Positions 47,383-57,279 of a stretch of DNA of 64,000 bases are shown piece by piece. Source of the stretch: Xylona heveae TC161 (Eukaryota > Ascomycota > Xylonomycetes > Xylonales > Xylonaceae); the NCBI RefSeq assembly GCF_001619985.1, contig NW_017264204.1, positions 3,983 to 67,982 of the forward strand, read 5' to 3'. Position 1 is the stretch's first letter, and every line of letters starts with the position of its first letter. The position numbers and the translations under genes are program-made. The notes under the pieces are model-generated. The model did no database searches. It worked only from the letters and a program-made list of their open reading frames with translations, and was not told the DNA's origin.

Positions 47383-48382
47383 TGCGAATGCTCTTCTCCT
47401 GCTTCAAATCTAACAATTCACTGGGACCGAGCTGCAGAGCCTTCGAGCATTCCGGGGATGGGAGGACCTAGAGCAGGGGCATTCTTTATAGTCTGTCCCA
47501 ATGTGACTTCTCCGCTCTCCTTTGCGGCCTGTCACTTCGACACCACACCAAGACACACAACACTTTGACATGGCTGTTACTGCTACCGCTACTGCTGCAG
47601 TTCTGTCAAAATCAACCATTGGGAGCCATAGCTAGGTAGTTTCCTGATAAGAGGTTAGCGCAACAGTCGTACTGTGGTAGGGTTGCCATACCGGTACACT
47701 ATCTCGACTTTTTCGCGGATGAATTCCGCGACGTCTCAAGCCGTTGACGAATAGCGTACGCGGTAGGAGTAGTTTCAGACGCATTTTCCATGTTTCCTAA
47801 TGGCCTCTTCGCCACTGACAGGACTCCGTATGGAGTGGATGTCGGGACGAACGACTGATAAGGGCATGGTCAAGTGCGGGGATAGTGTCCTCCGACGTAA
47901 CATCGTTTTAGCTGTTCGGGTCCACTTATTGCGGCTGGCTGCGGGTAGATACGTATTGAAAGGTGCATCGGGGTTCTGAACCGCGAGAGGTGGGCAAGTG
48001 GTGTTGAGTGAAAGTGTTTTTGCAGAAAAGGAATTTCTATGTTTTCCATTGACCCGACGTTGCGGATATGCATTTTGAAGTCGTCCAGTCTGATGCAAAT
48101 GGTCCCTGTAGATCCCACGCAAGGCCATCTCGGTTCATCCTTGTGGCGAACCCGAAGAGGAAGGGTAGACTTCGGCTACTCATCTGGGGTTCGTCAAATC
48201 GAATGTTTCGAACTATCTTGCAAGTTTCATTGAGCTGTTTAGAAATACACATTACTATGCAAATGATACACAATAATTTCCACAGAAAGCGCTTGTGTTG
48301 CAGACTGAGATGGAAAATGCATATACAGTATTAGTTTGATACCATCAAATACATACAACAATCGATGCTCAAGTAACGTGAC
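47383..48382. other. Intergenic region between the UNC93-like and CENP-B-like genes
   Basis: About 1 kb. A perfect 6-bp inverted repeat with a 5-bp loop (cgcggatgaattccgcg) lies near 47715. The open stretches at 47775-48128 and 48068-48334 have no recognisable protein features. No gene called. Confidence 0.5.
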
Positions 48383-49237
48383 CTAAATCTGCGTATTAAC
48401 AGCTCCTTGCTCCATTGAGCGCTCAAGCCGTGTTAAACATTTGACATCAGCATACAGAGCTGTCTCTTCGTGTTCTAAATATCGCAAAAGAACTTTGACC
48501 GCACTCAGAGCTTCTTCGCGCGTTGGAATCGACAAAGGAGCCACACGGGACGGAGTGGGCGTAGGGGCCAGAGGTGGCATGGGATTCCGTGGCGGCGGAG
48601 GAGGAGCTGCTAGGATTGGTGTTGGTGGAACAGGCACGGTATCATGGTCGTCATCCTCGGGACCGCCATCCTGGTCATGGTCCCGAGGTTCTGAAGCTTC
48701 CAAGCTAGATTGGATTTTTGCAAGATGTGCTTCTATGATGCGGTCGATTGGATCCTCTTCTTCATCATGTGCAGCATCCTGTTCTGGATTTGAAAAGTCA
48801 TATCGTTGTCGGTAGAGGCGAATATTGTGACGGCCTTTAAAACGAGCAAGCCAGCCGTTGCCAAATCTTGGCGGAGAAAGTTGACTGTACTGCGGAAGCT
48901 TTGGCCAAATTTCACGAGCCTTGTCAATAAGAACTTGGCCCGTGGTATGGCCTCCCCTCTGCTCAAAATTCCGCTGCCAGTCGACCAGAATCGCCTCAAG
49001 AAGAGGCCATTGTCCTGCGCGGTTCTTGAAGGTTGGTTTTGAAGATAACCGCGGCGGAGCAGGACTATCGAGGTAGCTATAGCGATTGCTTAGAGACTCG
49101 GAAACGGTGGACTGGCTGACGCGGTGGTGGAATTGCCGTTCGAACCAATCGATACAGGCAGCATGGCGTGGTCGTGGGTATTGAGTGCGATGCCATTCGC
49201 GCAGAGCACGGCGCTCGTGCTCCGCAATGGGACGCAT
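48383..49237 (-). CDS. CENP-B/pogo-type DNA-binding protein lacking a transposase core
   Basis: Single exon, 284 residues. The N-terminus RPIAEHERRALREWHRTQYP, with WFERQFHHRVSQSTVSESLS, matches the first helix-turn-helix of CENP-B / fission yeast Abp1-Cbh1. It is followed by a Tc5-type CENPB DNA-binding domain (WPLLEAILVDWQRNFEQRGG, then GNGWLARFKGRHNIRLYRQR), the form found in pogo/Fot1 transposases. The DDE catalytic domain that follows in transposases is missing. Instead there is an acidic linker, a Pro-rich segment and a C-terminal helix (EEALSAVKVLLRYLEHEETA) ending LTRLERSME. The frame is intact from start to stop, which favours a working DNA-binding protein over debris. It may bind centromeres or origins, or be a domesticated transposase fragment; which one cannot be decided here. 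Confidence 0.8.
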   Translation of the reverse strand: MRPIAEHERRALREWHRTQYPRPRHAACIDWFERQFHHRVSQSTVSESLSNRYSYLDSPAPPRLSSKPTFKNRAGQWPLLEAILVDWQRNFEQRGGHTTGQVLIDKAREIWPKLPQYSQLSPPRFGNGWLARFKGRHNIRLYRQRYDFSNPEQDAAHDEEEDPIDRIIEAHLAKIQSSLEASEPRDHDQDGGPEDDDHDTVPVPPTPILAAPPPPPRNPMPPLAPTPTPSRVAPLSIPTREEALSAVKVLLRYLEHEETALYADVKCLTRLERSMEQGAVNTQI

Positions 49238-49933
49238 TTAATTAATGCTATGTTGTCATCCGAGTTCATATGAATCTGGTGGGTTGCGATGATGTGTATG
49301 ACGATATTTTAGTATCGAAACGAGGTACTCCGTAGTGAGGATGCATTTGTTGCATAGAGGGTGCCAGGTGGAGTTGATCGGTGTATCGAGACACTTTCCT
49401 CGCTAACATCGTCTTTACGAGTGTTACCCAATGGGGGTCTCCATAACAAAACCCCACACTGGCGATAAACCTGCAGGTCCAGGGGAGGCTTATCGGAACT
49501 ATCGGGACCCTTGACAATAATGAAAGATAACGGGTAACATCCTTGAATTGTCATCATGTCGATCCATTGAAACTGAGTCAACGTCGTTATCAATCAACAA
49601 AGGTACGTTACATTGAGCAGGACTGAGTCCTTCTATCCGTAACCCGGTGGCCTATTTGTTGCAAGAGGGTCTTAAAAAGTAGCATGAGGTTAAACCGATG
49701 TTTTACCGGCCATCCAAAGGGTGCTGTAACCCTCCAAGTTTCCCCACATCGGACGGTCATTCTGCCGACCTATTCCCTCACCGCCCGCGGCCCCCGGTCC
49801 GCCGGATATAATGAGGCACTGCTACGGGTCATTTCTGCCGCCTACTCTCTCTTCTTGTCTGTTCAACTCTTTGTACATATTAAAGCATAGACCCTACCAG
49901 TAATTTTCTAATCGTGTCAGCGCGCTTTTGACC
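49238..49933. promoter_or_regulatory. Divergent promoter region, CENP-B-like / MurQ-kinase gene
   Basis: About 700 bp between divergent starts. The half nearest the amino-sugar gene contains gatataatgag (TATA-like, near 49804) and a T/C-rich leader at 49830-49870. No specific operator was recognised. Confidence 0.5.
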
Positions 49934-52185
49934 ATGGATCTGGCAAATCTCTCTGCATTACAAACCGAAGGGCGCAACCCTCGCACTGCACACATCGATG
50001 AGCTCTCCACGTACGACATGTGTAAGGTCATAAATGAGGAGGATGCCGGTGTTGCAAAGGCTGTAGAAGAATGTTTGCCTATAATAGCGGAAGCAATTAA
50101 TGCCATGGCGCCTCGAGTGCGACAAGGTGGGCGAGTCATATACGTCGGCGCAGGCACCAGCGGAAGGTAAACTACACCGGGCCCCTGCTAAACTACAACG
50201 TTTCACTGCTGACATGTCTCTTGAAGACTCGGCATATTAGATGCATCAGAAATCCCTCCGACATTTTCTGCACCACCAGCTCAATTCATCGGTCTCATTG
50301 CCGGCGGCGATGCTGCGATACGACATGCGCAAGAAGGAGCAGAAGATAGTCCCGTACATGGCAAGGCAGATATGAAAGCTCTCAACCTGAATCCAGATTT
50401 AGACACGTTGATTGGCATTGCAGCGTCAGGCAGGACCCCGTACGTATTAGGGTGCCTTGCATATGCAAAAGCAGCGGGGTGTCCAACGGTCGGCGTAGCA
50501 TGCTGCTCGCCATCAGCCATGAGCATGTCCGGAAATGTAGACTACATGATATCACCATTGCCAGGGCCTGAGGTTGTCACAGGGAGCACGAGATTAAAGG
50601 CCGGCACGGCGACAAAAATGGTGTTGAACATGCTGAGCACAGGAATAATGATCAAGACTGGTAAGACATATGGTAATTTGGTAAGCACAGTACCCTACCT
50701 TTTCCCACTGTTGTTTTCTGCATGCCAACATACTGATTTGTTTTCCTGTTAGATGATTGATGTAAAACGCTCAAATTTCAAACTTGAGCAACGGTCTCGT
50801 AACTTACTCCGCGGTTTGAGCGACCGATGCGCCAATTTATCAGAGGAAGATCTCGAGAAGTTAATCACAGAGGCTGAAGGCAGTGTTAAAATTGCCTTTA
50901 TCATGGCCGAAACTGGTATGGCAGGAGATACCTCCAAGCATCTTCTTCGAGACTCTGGAGGGATTGTAGCCTTTGCGCTGAAGAAGTGGAAATCCGAGCA
51001 ACAAATACCTCTCGTCAATGGCCATCACAAAAATGGAAACAAAGCATCCTTATCAGGACTCATGCTATGCATCGACGGCGGCGCAAGCAAATGTGCCGCA
51101 GTAATATCAGATCACAGCGGCATCCTCAGCCGTGGTGAAGCCGGACCGTGTAATTTGTAAGTGTATCTTAGCGCGTCCTATATTACTACCCATCGCAATA
51201 GCTAACAATATATCATCCCAGCACTGATCTCGGCCTCAAAGGCGTCATCAAGCCAATCTCAACAGCTGTCCAGCGAGCCTTGACAAAAATGACTCAGACC
51301 AACAAAGACAGCTCTCGCGCGCCCCAACTTCCACCATTTACTTGTTTCACGTCAGCCTGGATCGGATTAGCTGGATGTGACCGACCAGAAGCCGCAGCCG
51401 TACTCATGCCCGTGCTTCGCGAAATGCTAGGTCTCGAGAACAATGAAGACGGCGCCCCCGCCCTCAGCATCACCAACGACGTGAAACTCCTTGCCGCAGG
51501 GATCAAGAGCCACCCAGAGACAAACACGGGCGTCACCCTCATCGCAGGCACAGGCAGCGTCGCCATGAGTTGGAACATCACGCCGAAAATGGAGATCCAG
51601 CAGCTCGGCCGAACAGGCGGATGGGGACACATTCTGGGCGACGAAGGAGCAGGGTTCCATATTGGTCGGCAGGGCATCAAGTCCACATTGACAGCCTGGG
51701 AGCAAGTCCAATTAGGTCTGCCGCATGCTGCACTCGGACCCATGCACCGCGCTCTCCTGGAAACATACGGTGTCTCGTCACATTCAGGAGCAATCAATAA
51801 TCCGGATATTGACATTCTCAGCGCGTTTCTTGGCACAGGGCATGCAGAGGATCCGGCCAAGAATTTGAAATCCCATGTAGCTGCTGCTGCGCGCGTGGTG
51901 CTGGATATGGCGAGCGTCGATCCGGCCGCGGCTGCAATCCTGGCTCGAGCGTCTGACGATCTCGCACAGCTGGTCATCCCGCTTGCCCAACCCAGCCGCA
52001 TAGATCCAGCGGTATCGACTCTAGTCCTGGGAGGCGGGTTGTGGCGTAATGAGGCGTACAAGTCGGCCGTGCTGAAGAGACTCGCTGACCAAGGTGTCAA
52101 GTTTAAACATGTCGAAGTTGTCAACGAACCGGCCGTTGCTGGAGCTGCGTACCTCGCCCAAATGCAAGATGGGACATGTCAATAA
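49934..52185 (+). CDS. MurNAc-6-phosphate etherase fused to BadF-type amino-sugar kinase
   Basis: Exons 49934-50166, 50227-50680, 50753-51156 and 51222-52185 give 684 residues. Residues 1-310 match bacterial MurQ throughout: [40 protein letters not shown] and KTYGNLMIDV. MurQ splits the lactyl ether of MurNAc-6-P to give GlcNAc-6-P and D-lactate. The two E. coli catalytic glutamates (Glu83 in DASE, Glu114 in EGAE) correspond to Glu86 and Glu117 here, with the same 31-residue spacing, so this half looks catalytic rather than a GKRP-like regulator. Residues 325-684 are an ASKHA kinase of the BadF/BadG family: phosphate loop IDGGASK (Asp337), IAGTGS, GDEGAG and LGGGLW. Clostridium MurK of this family phosphorylates MurNAc and GlcNAc at O6. 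A polar linker ([14 protein letters not shown]) joins the halves. The next two genes complete the path to fructose-6-P. The substrate is inferred. Confidence 0.9.
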
Positions 52186-52680
52186 TGTCATATTCGTAGA
52201 CCTTCGTTATTATTATATTATTATCATTATTATTGTGCCGAGAGTGTGTATTTAACTGATATTGGGTTTAATTCCTGATGGCGCTGGTCCAATGGTGGAG
52301 TTGGTTGTACCGTTTTCTATTATCATTGTCATTGTTATTATCATTTTTTATTATTTCTATTTCAATTTCGATATCTCTTTCTATTTTTATTTTTTTTCTT
52401 TGGTGATCAAACGGTCAGATTTCCTTCAGTCCGTACCAATTTACCTTATCCTGATCCTTTTTATTTACCTTATCCTCATTAGTTTGCCTTGTCCTTATCC
52501 TAATCGAATAAAGTATTTGTAGATAAATACCCTATACAGGAGCTCCCCATGTAGTCGTCAAAAAGATCCATTAAGCATATTTGGCTTTATTACCTAAGTA
52601 TTCTTAATACATATACTGGTCTATGAACCCACCAATTAAATGCCGCTTCAAATTAATGCATAATGGAAAAGTTCTTCACC
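52186..52680. other. Convergent intergenic region with AT-rich simple sequence
   Basis: Holds the two 3' ends. Low-complexity (TTA)n-like sequence runs at 52208-52235 and T-rich simple sequence at 52315-52400. No gene recognised. Confidence 0.6.
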
Positions 52681-54116
52681 TCAATTTTGCGAGTAGACGC
52701 AATGGCCAAATTTCCAGACTTGGTCGATACTAAGAGTTGCGTGACCTGAGTCATCACGAGACTCATCAAGAATAACCAGGTCTGCATCAGCTCCGCCACG
52801 CAGAGTGCCCTTTGACCTTTCCAGACCCAGCATCTTCGCTGGTGTTGCTGTGATGGCTTTGAGGGCCTGCGGTATGGAAGCACCGGTCCAGTTTAAAAAG
52901 TTGGTCACGCACTCAAGCAGTGTAGTTGAACTATACAATCGTAAGCTCACATATCTAGGGCCAGAGAGGAGAAGAAAACTAATTGGACGTATCTTACCTG
53001 CCTGCAATCTTATCGGATCCCTCAAGAGTTAGCAGTGGACCCTTCTTCTCGATACGTTCCCCATTGGTCCACTCGTAGACCCCATCAGGCAGTCCGACCA
53101 AACTCATGGCATCCGTCACGAGAATGAATCCATCCGGATGCGAGCTATAAGCAATCTTGACAGATGTTGGATGTAGATGGATGCCATCAGCAATGACGCC
53201 AAAATAAGGGCTAGGCGTCTGTTGCGACGTTCCAAGCAGACCAAAGATCCCTGGATTCCGGTGGTGCAAGGGACGCATGGCATTGAATAAATGCGTAACC
53301 ATGGTCGCCCCAGCCTTTGCCGCTTCGGATGCTTCCTCGTACGTTGACTCTGAGTGACCGATAGAGAATACTATATCGCGAGAAGCCACTTCCGGGATCG
53401 CATTCATAATACCACCCATCTCAGGTGCAGCAGTGATCATCTTGACCGTTGCCTTTGGGCCATGGCTATGGGGTGAAACGCCCAAATTCTTTTCGCCATA
53501 GCATTCAACAAAATCCTGGAATCCATTGTCCCCAGACCGCAGTACGTCGATGCTGTGAATGCCGCGCTTTGTGGGACTCAGAAAAGGTCCTTCGCAATGT
53601 GCGCCGAGCGATTCTGATCCTTCTTGGGCCGCCCTTCGGCCGCCCGTTGGTCCCAAGTATGGGAGAGCCTTATCAGAGACTCGTATGAGCGATTTGATCT
53701 TTGGGTTCACAATGCATTGCCCTCACCTGATGGTAGACTTCTCTTCTTTGACTTGTCAACGTAGGCAAATATGCCGTGACTCCAGTGCGGATGAGGTTTT
53801 TATTTAGATACGCCAGTCCTTTGGCATAATCGGCAATGTTCTCTGGGACCACAGAAAAGTCCACACCAAATGCACCGTTCAATTGAACATCGATGAAGCC
53901 TGGCGAGATAATCTTCCCTTGGAGATCGACGACCTGATCTGGACTGACGCCGTATTCATAAAAGGCCTCTTGCTGATGGAGGATGCGGCCAGTGAGTGAG
54001 CTGACCCACAAATCCTCCTCGACGAGGCGGTCATCCTTGACGAGTCGACAATTGGTGAATTTTATGATGCCCCCATCCAGCGACTTGGATCCCGTCTCAG
54101 TAACGAGCGAAGGCAT
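52681..54116 (-). CDS. DAC1: N-acetylglucosamine-6-phosphate deacetylase
   Basis: Amidohydrolase that removes acetate from GlcNAc-6-P to give glucosamine-6-P. Minus-strand exons 54116-53727, 53668-52998 and 52930-52681 total 437 codons (436 residues), slightly longer than bacterial NagA. The N-terminal block SPGFIDVQLNGAFGVDFS matches NagA. The metal-binding glutamate is Glu156 in AHCEGPFLSP; SIGHSESTYEEA and THLFNAMRPLHHRNPG carry the metal and substrate histidines, and VTDAM carries the catalytic aspartate. ATPAKMLGLERSKGTLRGGA is the usual C-terminal block. An in-frame ATG at 54140 would add eight residues. It lies between the etherase-kinase gene (convergent) and the deaminase gene (divergent), and the enzyme order fits one pathway. 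Named after Candida DAC1. Confidence 0.96.
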
Positions 54117-54953
54117 CGTGGAACTTGTTAGGTCAATCACGTTGCTTGATGCGAGTTTTCAGGAGGTGATGTAGAATCGGGCAATTCGGCACCGACGCCG
54201 AGGAAAAGAAGGGAATAAATATAATAATGAAGCCATTGCTGCTCAACAAGATAGCTGCAGCCCTTGATCACCGTAGATTTTAATGGCAATGTAGCATAGT
54301 GATATTTGTGGTAGAGTAGCATCCTCGTGGCATTAATTGGGCTCGAAATGTGTTCGCCCCACGTTACTTTAGCGATAAGATAAATCAGAAAAGAGATGGA
54401 ACCTGGTATCATTCGTATCGCCACGCAAAGGGCATCACTGCTTAGTCGGTATGTTTTGGATCATTTCCTGGCCCATGATTATCAAAAGAGTTGTAAGGAC
54501 ACTCGGGTATATTTCGGCTCGAGTAGGGTTACATCCGCTGCTGGGGGAAGCCTTTCTTTCCACGAGTCATAACGTCTCGGGCCAAACCGTGACTTTACCG
54601 ACTCTGATTTAGAGTGGCCTGGTGTCCATTTGGGATGAAGCGGAATAAGGTAGCTTACCCCTCCAAACCCTTCCTTGAGCAGAGTTGGTAGGTAGCCCTT
54701 GACGTTGCTTCATGGAAGCGCGCAATGTAACCCATCCGGGATAAGGGGCCAAATGAACTCAAGAGAAAAGAAGCTACTAGCTCAGCATGGTCAAAATATT
54801 CACATGACGTGTAAATGGGGATGCTTTCGTAAACTTCGTGCTGAATATTGTCTGGAATCTTTTGTAGAAATCCCAAGTGAGCGGCCTCAAATCTCTAAAA
54901 AAGCCGATATACTGTATCAAAGAATAGCCAAGACGAGCCTATCATGTAGGAAC
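54117..54953. promoter_or_regulatory. Shared divergent promoter, deacetylase / deaminase
   Basis: About 840 bp between the two start codons of consecutive pathway enzymes, so co-regulation from here is likely. An atttgtg site at 54304-54310 is the reverse of CRCAAAW, the core of Ndt80-type elements; Ron1, which controls fungal GlcNAc genes, is an Ndt80-like factor. A 7-bp match is expected by chance often enough that this is only suggestive. Confidence 0.5.
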
Positions 54954-56283
54954 ATGCCCTCTTTCGCTGCGCAAGCAAAGTTGACAAAGGCCAGGAGATT
55001 AATCATTCGGGACGACCCTGATGAGGCATCGCGATATATTGCCGATTACATTCTTGGTCAGAAAGCCTCTCTTGTTTCGTGGGCACGACTGGAGGTTTCA
55101 GGAACGCTGACATACTGAATTAATAGAACGCATCAAAGGCTTCGACCCTTCTCCTGAGCGTCCCTTTGTGCTGGGCTTGCCAACCGGCAGCAGTCCGAAG
55201 CTCATTTACAAATATTTGGTGGAAAGCTTCAAAGCAGGCCAGATATCTTTTCGCGATGTGGTGACATTCAACATGGTGAGCTCTCCATGCCTCAAGTCAA
55301 TTACTTTGGAAGAAAAGAGGCTCATGGCTCATTCTCATTAGGATGAATATGTGGGGATCCCCCGCGAGCACCCAGAAAGCTATCATAGCTTCATGTACCA
55401 GAATTTCTTCAGCCATGTCGACATTGATCCTGCCAACGTGAACATTTTAGATGGAAATGCATCCGACCTCGAAGCCGAATGCCTCGCATACGAAAGCAAA
55501 ATTAAAAACGCCGGCGGGATTGAGCTATTCCTCGGCGGCATTGGCCCGGATGGGCATATTGCATTCAACGAGCCAGGCTCCAGTCTTCGATCGCGCACTC
55601 GTGTCAAGACGTTGGCGTACGACACAATTTTGGCAAACTCACGATTCTTCAATAACGACCTGAGCCAGGTTCCACGTATGGCGTTGACCGTGGGCGTGCA
55701 AACAGTTCTGGATGTGAGTGTTGCCCAATTGACAGATCTGCAACTTGAACACTAATTCCTTTCCTCTTTCCAGGCGCGAGAAGTGGTAATTATCACCACA
55801 GGTGCACATAAGGCGCAAGCGCTTCAAAAAAGCATCGAGGGAGGCGTCAACCACATGTGGACACTTTCGGGTCTCCAGCTGCACCCTCACGTCATGATCG
55901 TCGCCGACGAGGATGCGACGTTGGAGCTACAAGTCAAAACGGTCAAAGTAAGCGCACCAGAATCCCCGCGGACTCTCTTTCACTTAATCCTAGTACCTTG
56001 TCATCGTCTGACGAGTGCCGAGCAGTATTTCAAGAGCATTGAAAAAGTCGCGCGGGAGCTCGGGTTCGAGCAAAAACTTTCGTCGCCAATCGAAGCCAGC
56101 AAAAAAGCTTCCATGGTGAGTCGGATGCTGAGTAGCAGAGCCGGTGCCGGTGGTTGGCCGCTTAGTAGTGGAACGGCATCCACCAACCCCAAAAACCTCA
56201 CTGTCGATACTTCAGCCGTTCCTCCCCGACCTGTCACCCCAGAATTGGTTCCCGACAGTATGCATTCGCGGACACCAGTATAA
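54954..56283 (+). CDS. NAG1: Glucosamine-6-phosphate deaminase/isomerase
   Basis: Converts glucosamine-6-P to fructose-6-P and ammonia, the last step of GlcNAc catabolism. Exons 54954-55056, 55127-55275, 55342-55713, 55774-55947 and 56026-56283 total 352 codons (351 residues). Landmarks are [36 protein letters not shown] with its catalytic Asp, and [17 protein letters not shown] with the Asp-Gly-His and Glu of the active site. [17 protein letters not shown] follows. The core ends near residue 290; a Ser/Pro-rich tail of about 60 residues ([20 protein letters not shown]) is added compared with the 266-residue bacterial enzyme. About 15 residues precede the canonical RLIIRDDP. Intron 1 has the weaker donor GTCAGA, but it is the only one that restores ILERIKGF. 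Named after Candida NAG1. Confidence 0.95.
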
Positions 56284-57279
56284 GATAAAATCTTGTCACT
56301 CTCTTGGATTAGACCACAGATAAGGGAGCTTTGTAAAGCTCTTTGGCACACCAAAATGAAACAATTGGAAAGCATAATACCAATAGATGGGTCATTGGAA
56401 ATTTTTCGGCCGGTCGTGGTCTAGATAGTTTGGTCCGTTGCTTATCTTTCAAATGAAGTGCCGTCGATCATGGCTTTTCTAGTGGCGCCGGTGACCACGC
56501 CTGCATTCATAGAGTCGCGTAGCTTCTGGCCGAGAAACGCGCCGTTGAGGATCAAATTTCGTGTGAACAGCGCCAGAGGGGCAGGTGGGAAGTGGGCGCT
56601 GGGGCTCGATGATGGCCTGCGACCAGGTTGGGTAACTCGATTCGGCTTCAAGTATCGTGCCAAGCCCGAATCGGCTCTCTTCGGTTGCAGGGTGGCTGGC
56701 GGCTGGAGGACACTTCAAAGGGAACTAAACAACACTTGAATCCATTTGGCGCCACTGGGAGATTTGAAGGTCCAGAAATGTCTCCATTTATCGTCTTTGA
56801 ACTCCTTGATCCCCACGTGCCAAATGGACTCGACTGGATGGAGCCCTGCACGCCCCATACATACCATACTCGTATAGGCATGACCATCAATTGATCAATT
56901 GCTCTTTTATCCGCCCAAACTGCTCCCTTGCCATGGATTCCACTGTTAAAGATTGCGTAGGGCCATCTATAATTATTCCTTTTTTTGATTCGACGTAACT
57001 TTTTTCTCTCGCTCTCTCTCAATTCCCACGCCCAGCACGGCCTGGTGCCCTGTGATCGGGTGTCTTTCCGATTCCCTCAAATTGCTGCCATCCCGTCGTT
57101 ACTGTCAAATCTTCAAAATCTCTGCTTTTTCTTCTGTACCTTTCCCCCATCTCCTGTCTTCTCTCTCCTTTGTTCCCTTTCGCAATGCCACATTGTATGG
57201 CCAAATTATCCGAATACGCCTGTCCTAACCCAAGCCCCGTAAATAAAGCCTTGGGACAATCGTATCCAGAAGATTGGCG
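56284..57279. other. Intergenic region upstream of the kinase gene
   Basis: About 1 kb. Pyrimidine-rich from 56995 to 57180, which fits a promoter/leader of the kinase gene. ORFs at 56458-56739 and 56628-56894 show no family features. Confidence 0.5.

Noticed and set aside
49934-51050. Reading the N-terminal half as a glucokinase regulator (GKRP)
   Set aside because: The half has MurQ length and both catalytic glutamates, and the locus encodes the downstream amino-sugar enzymes.
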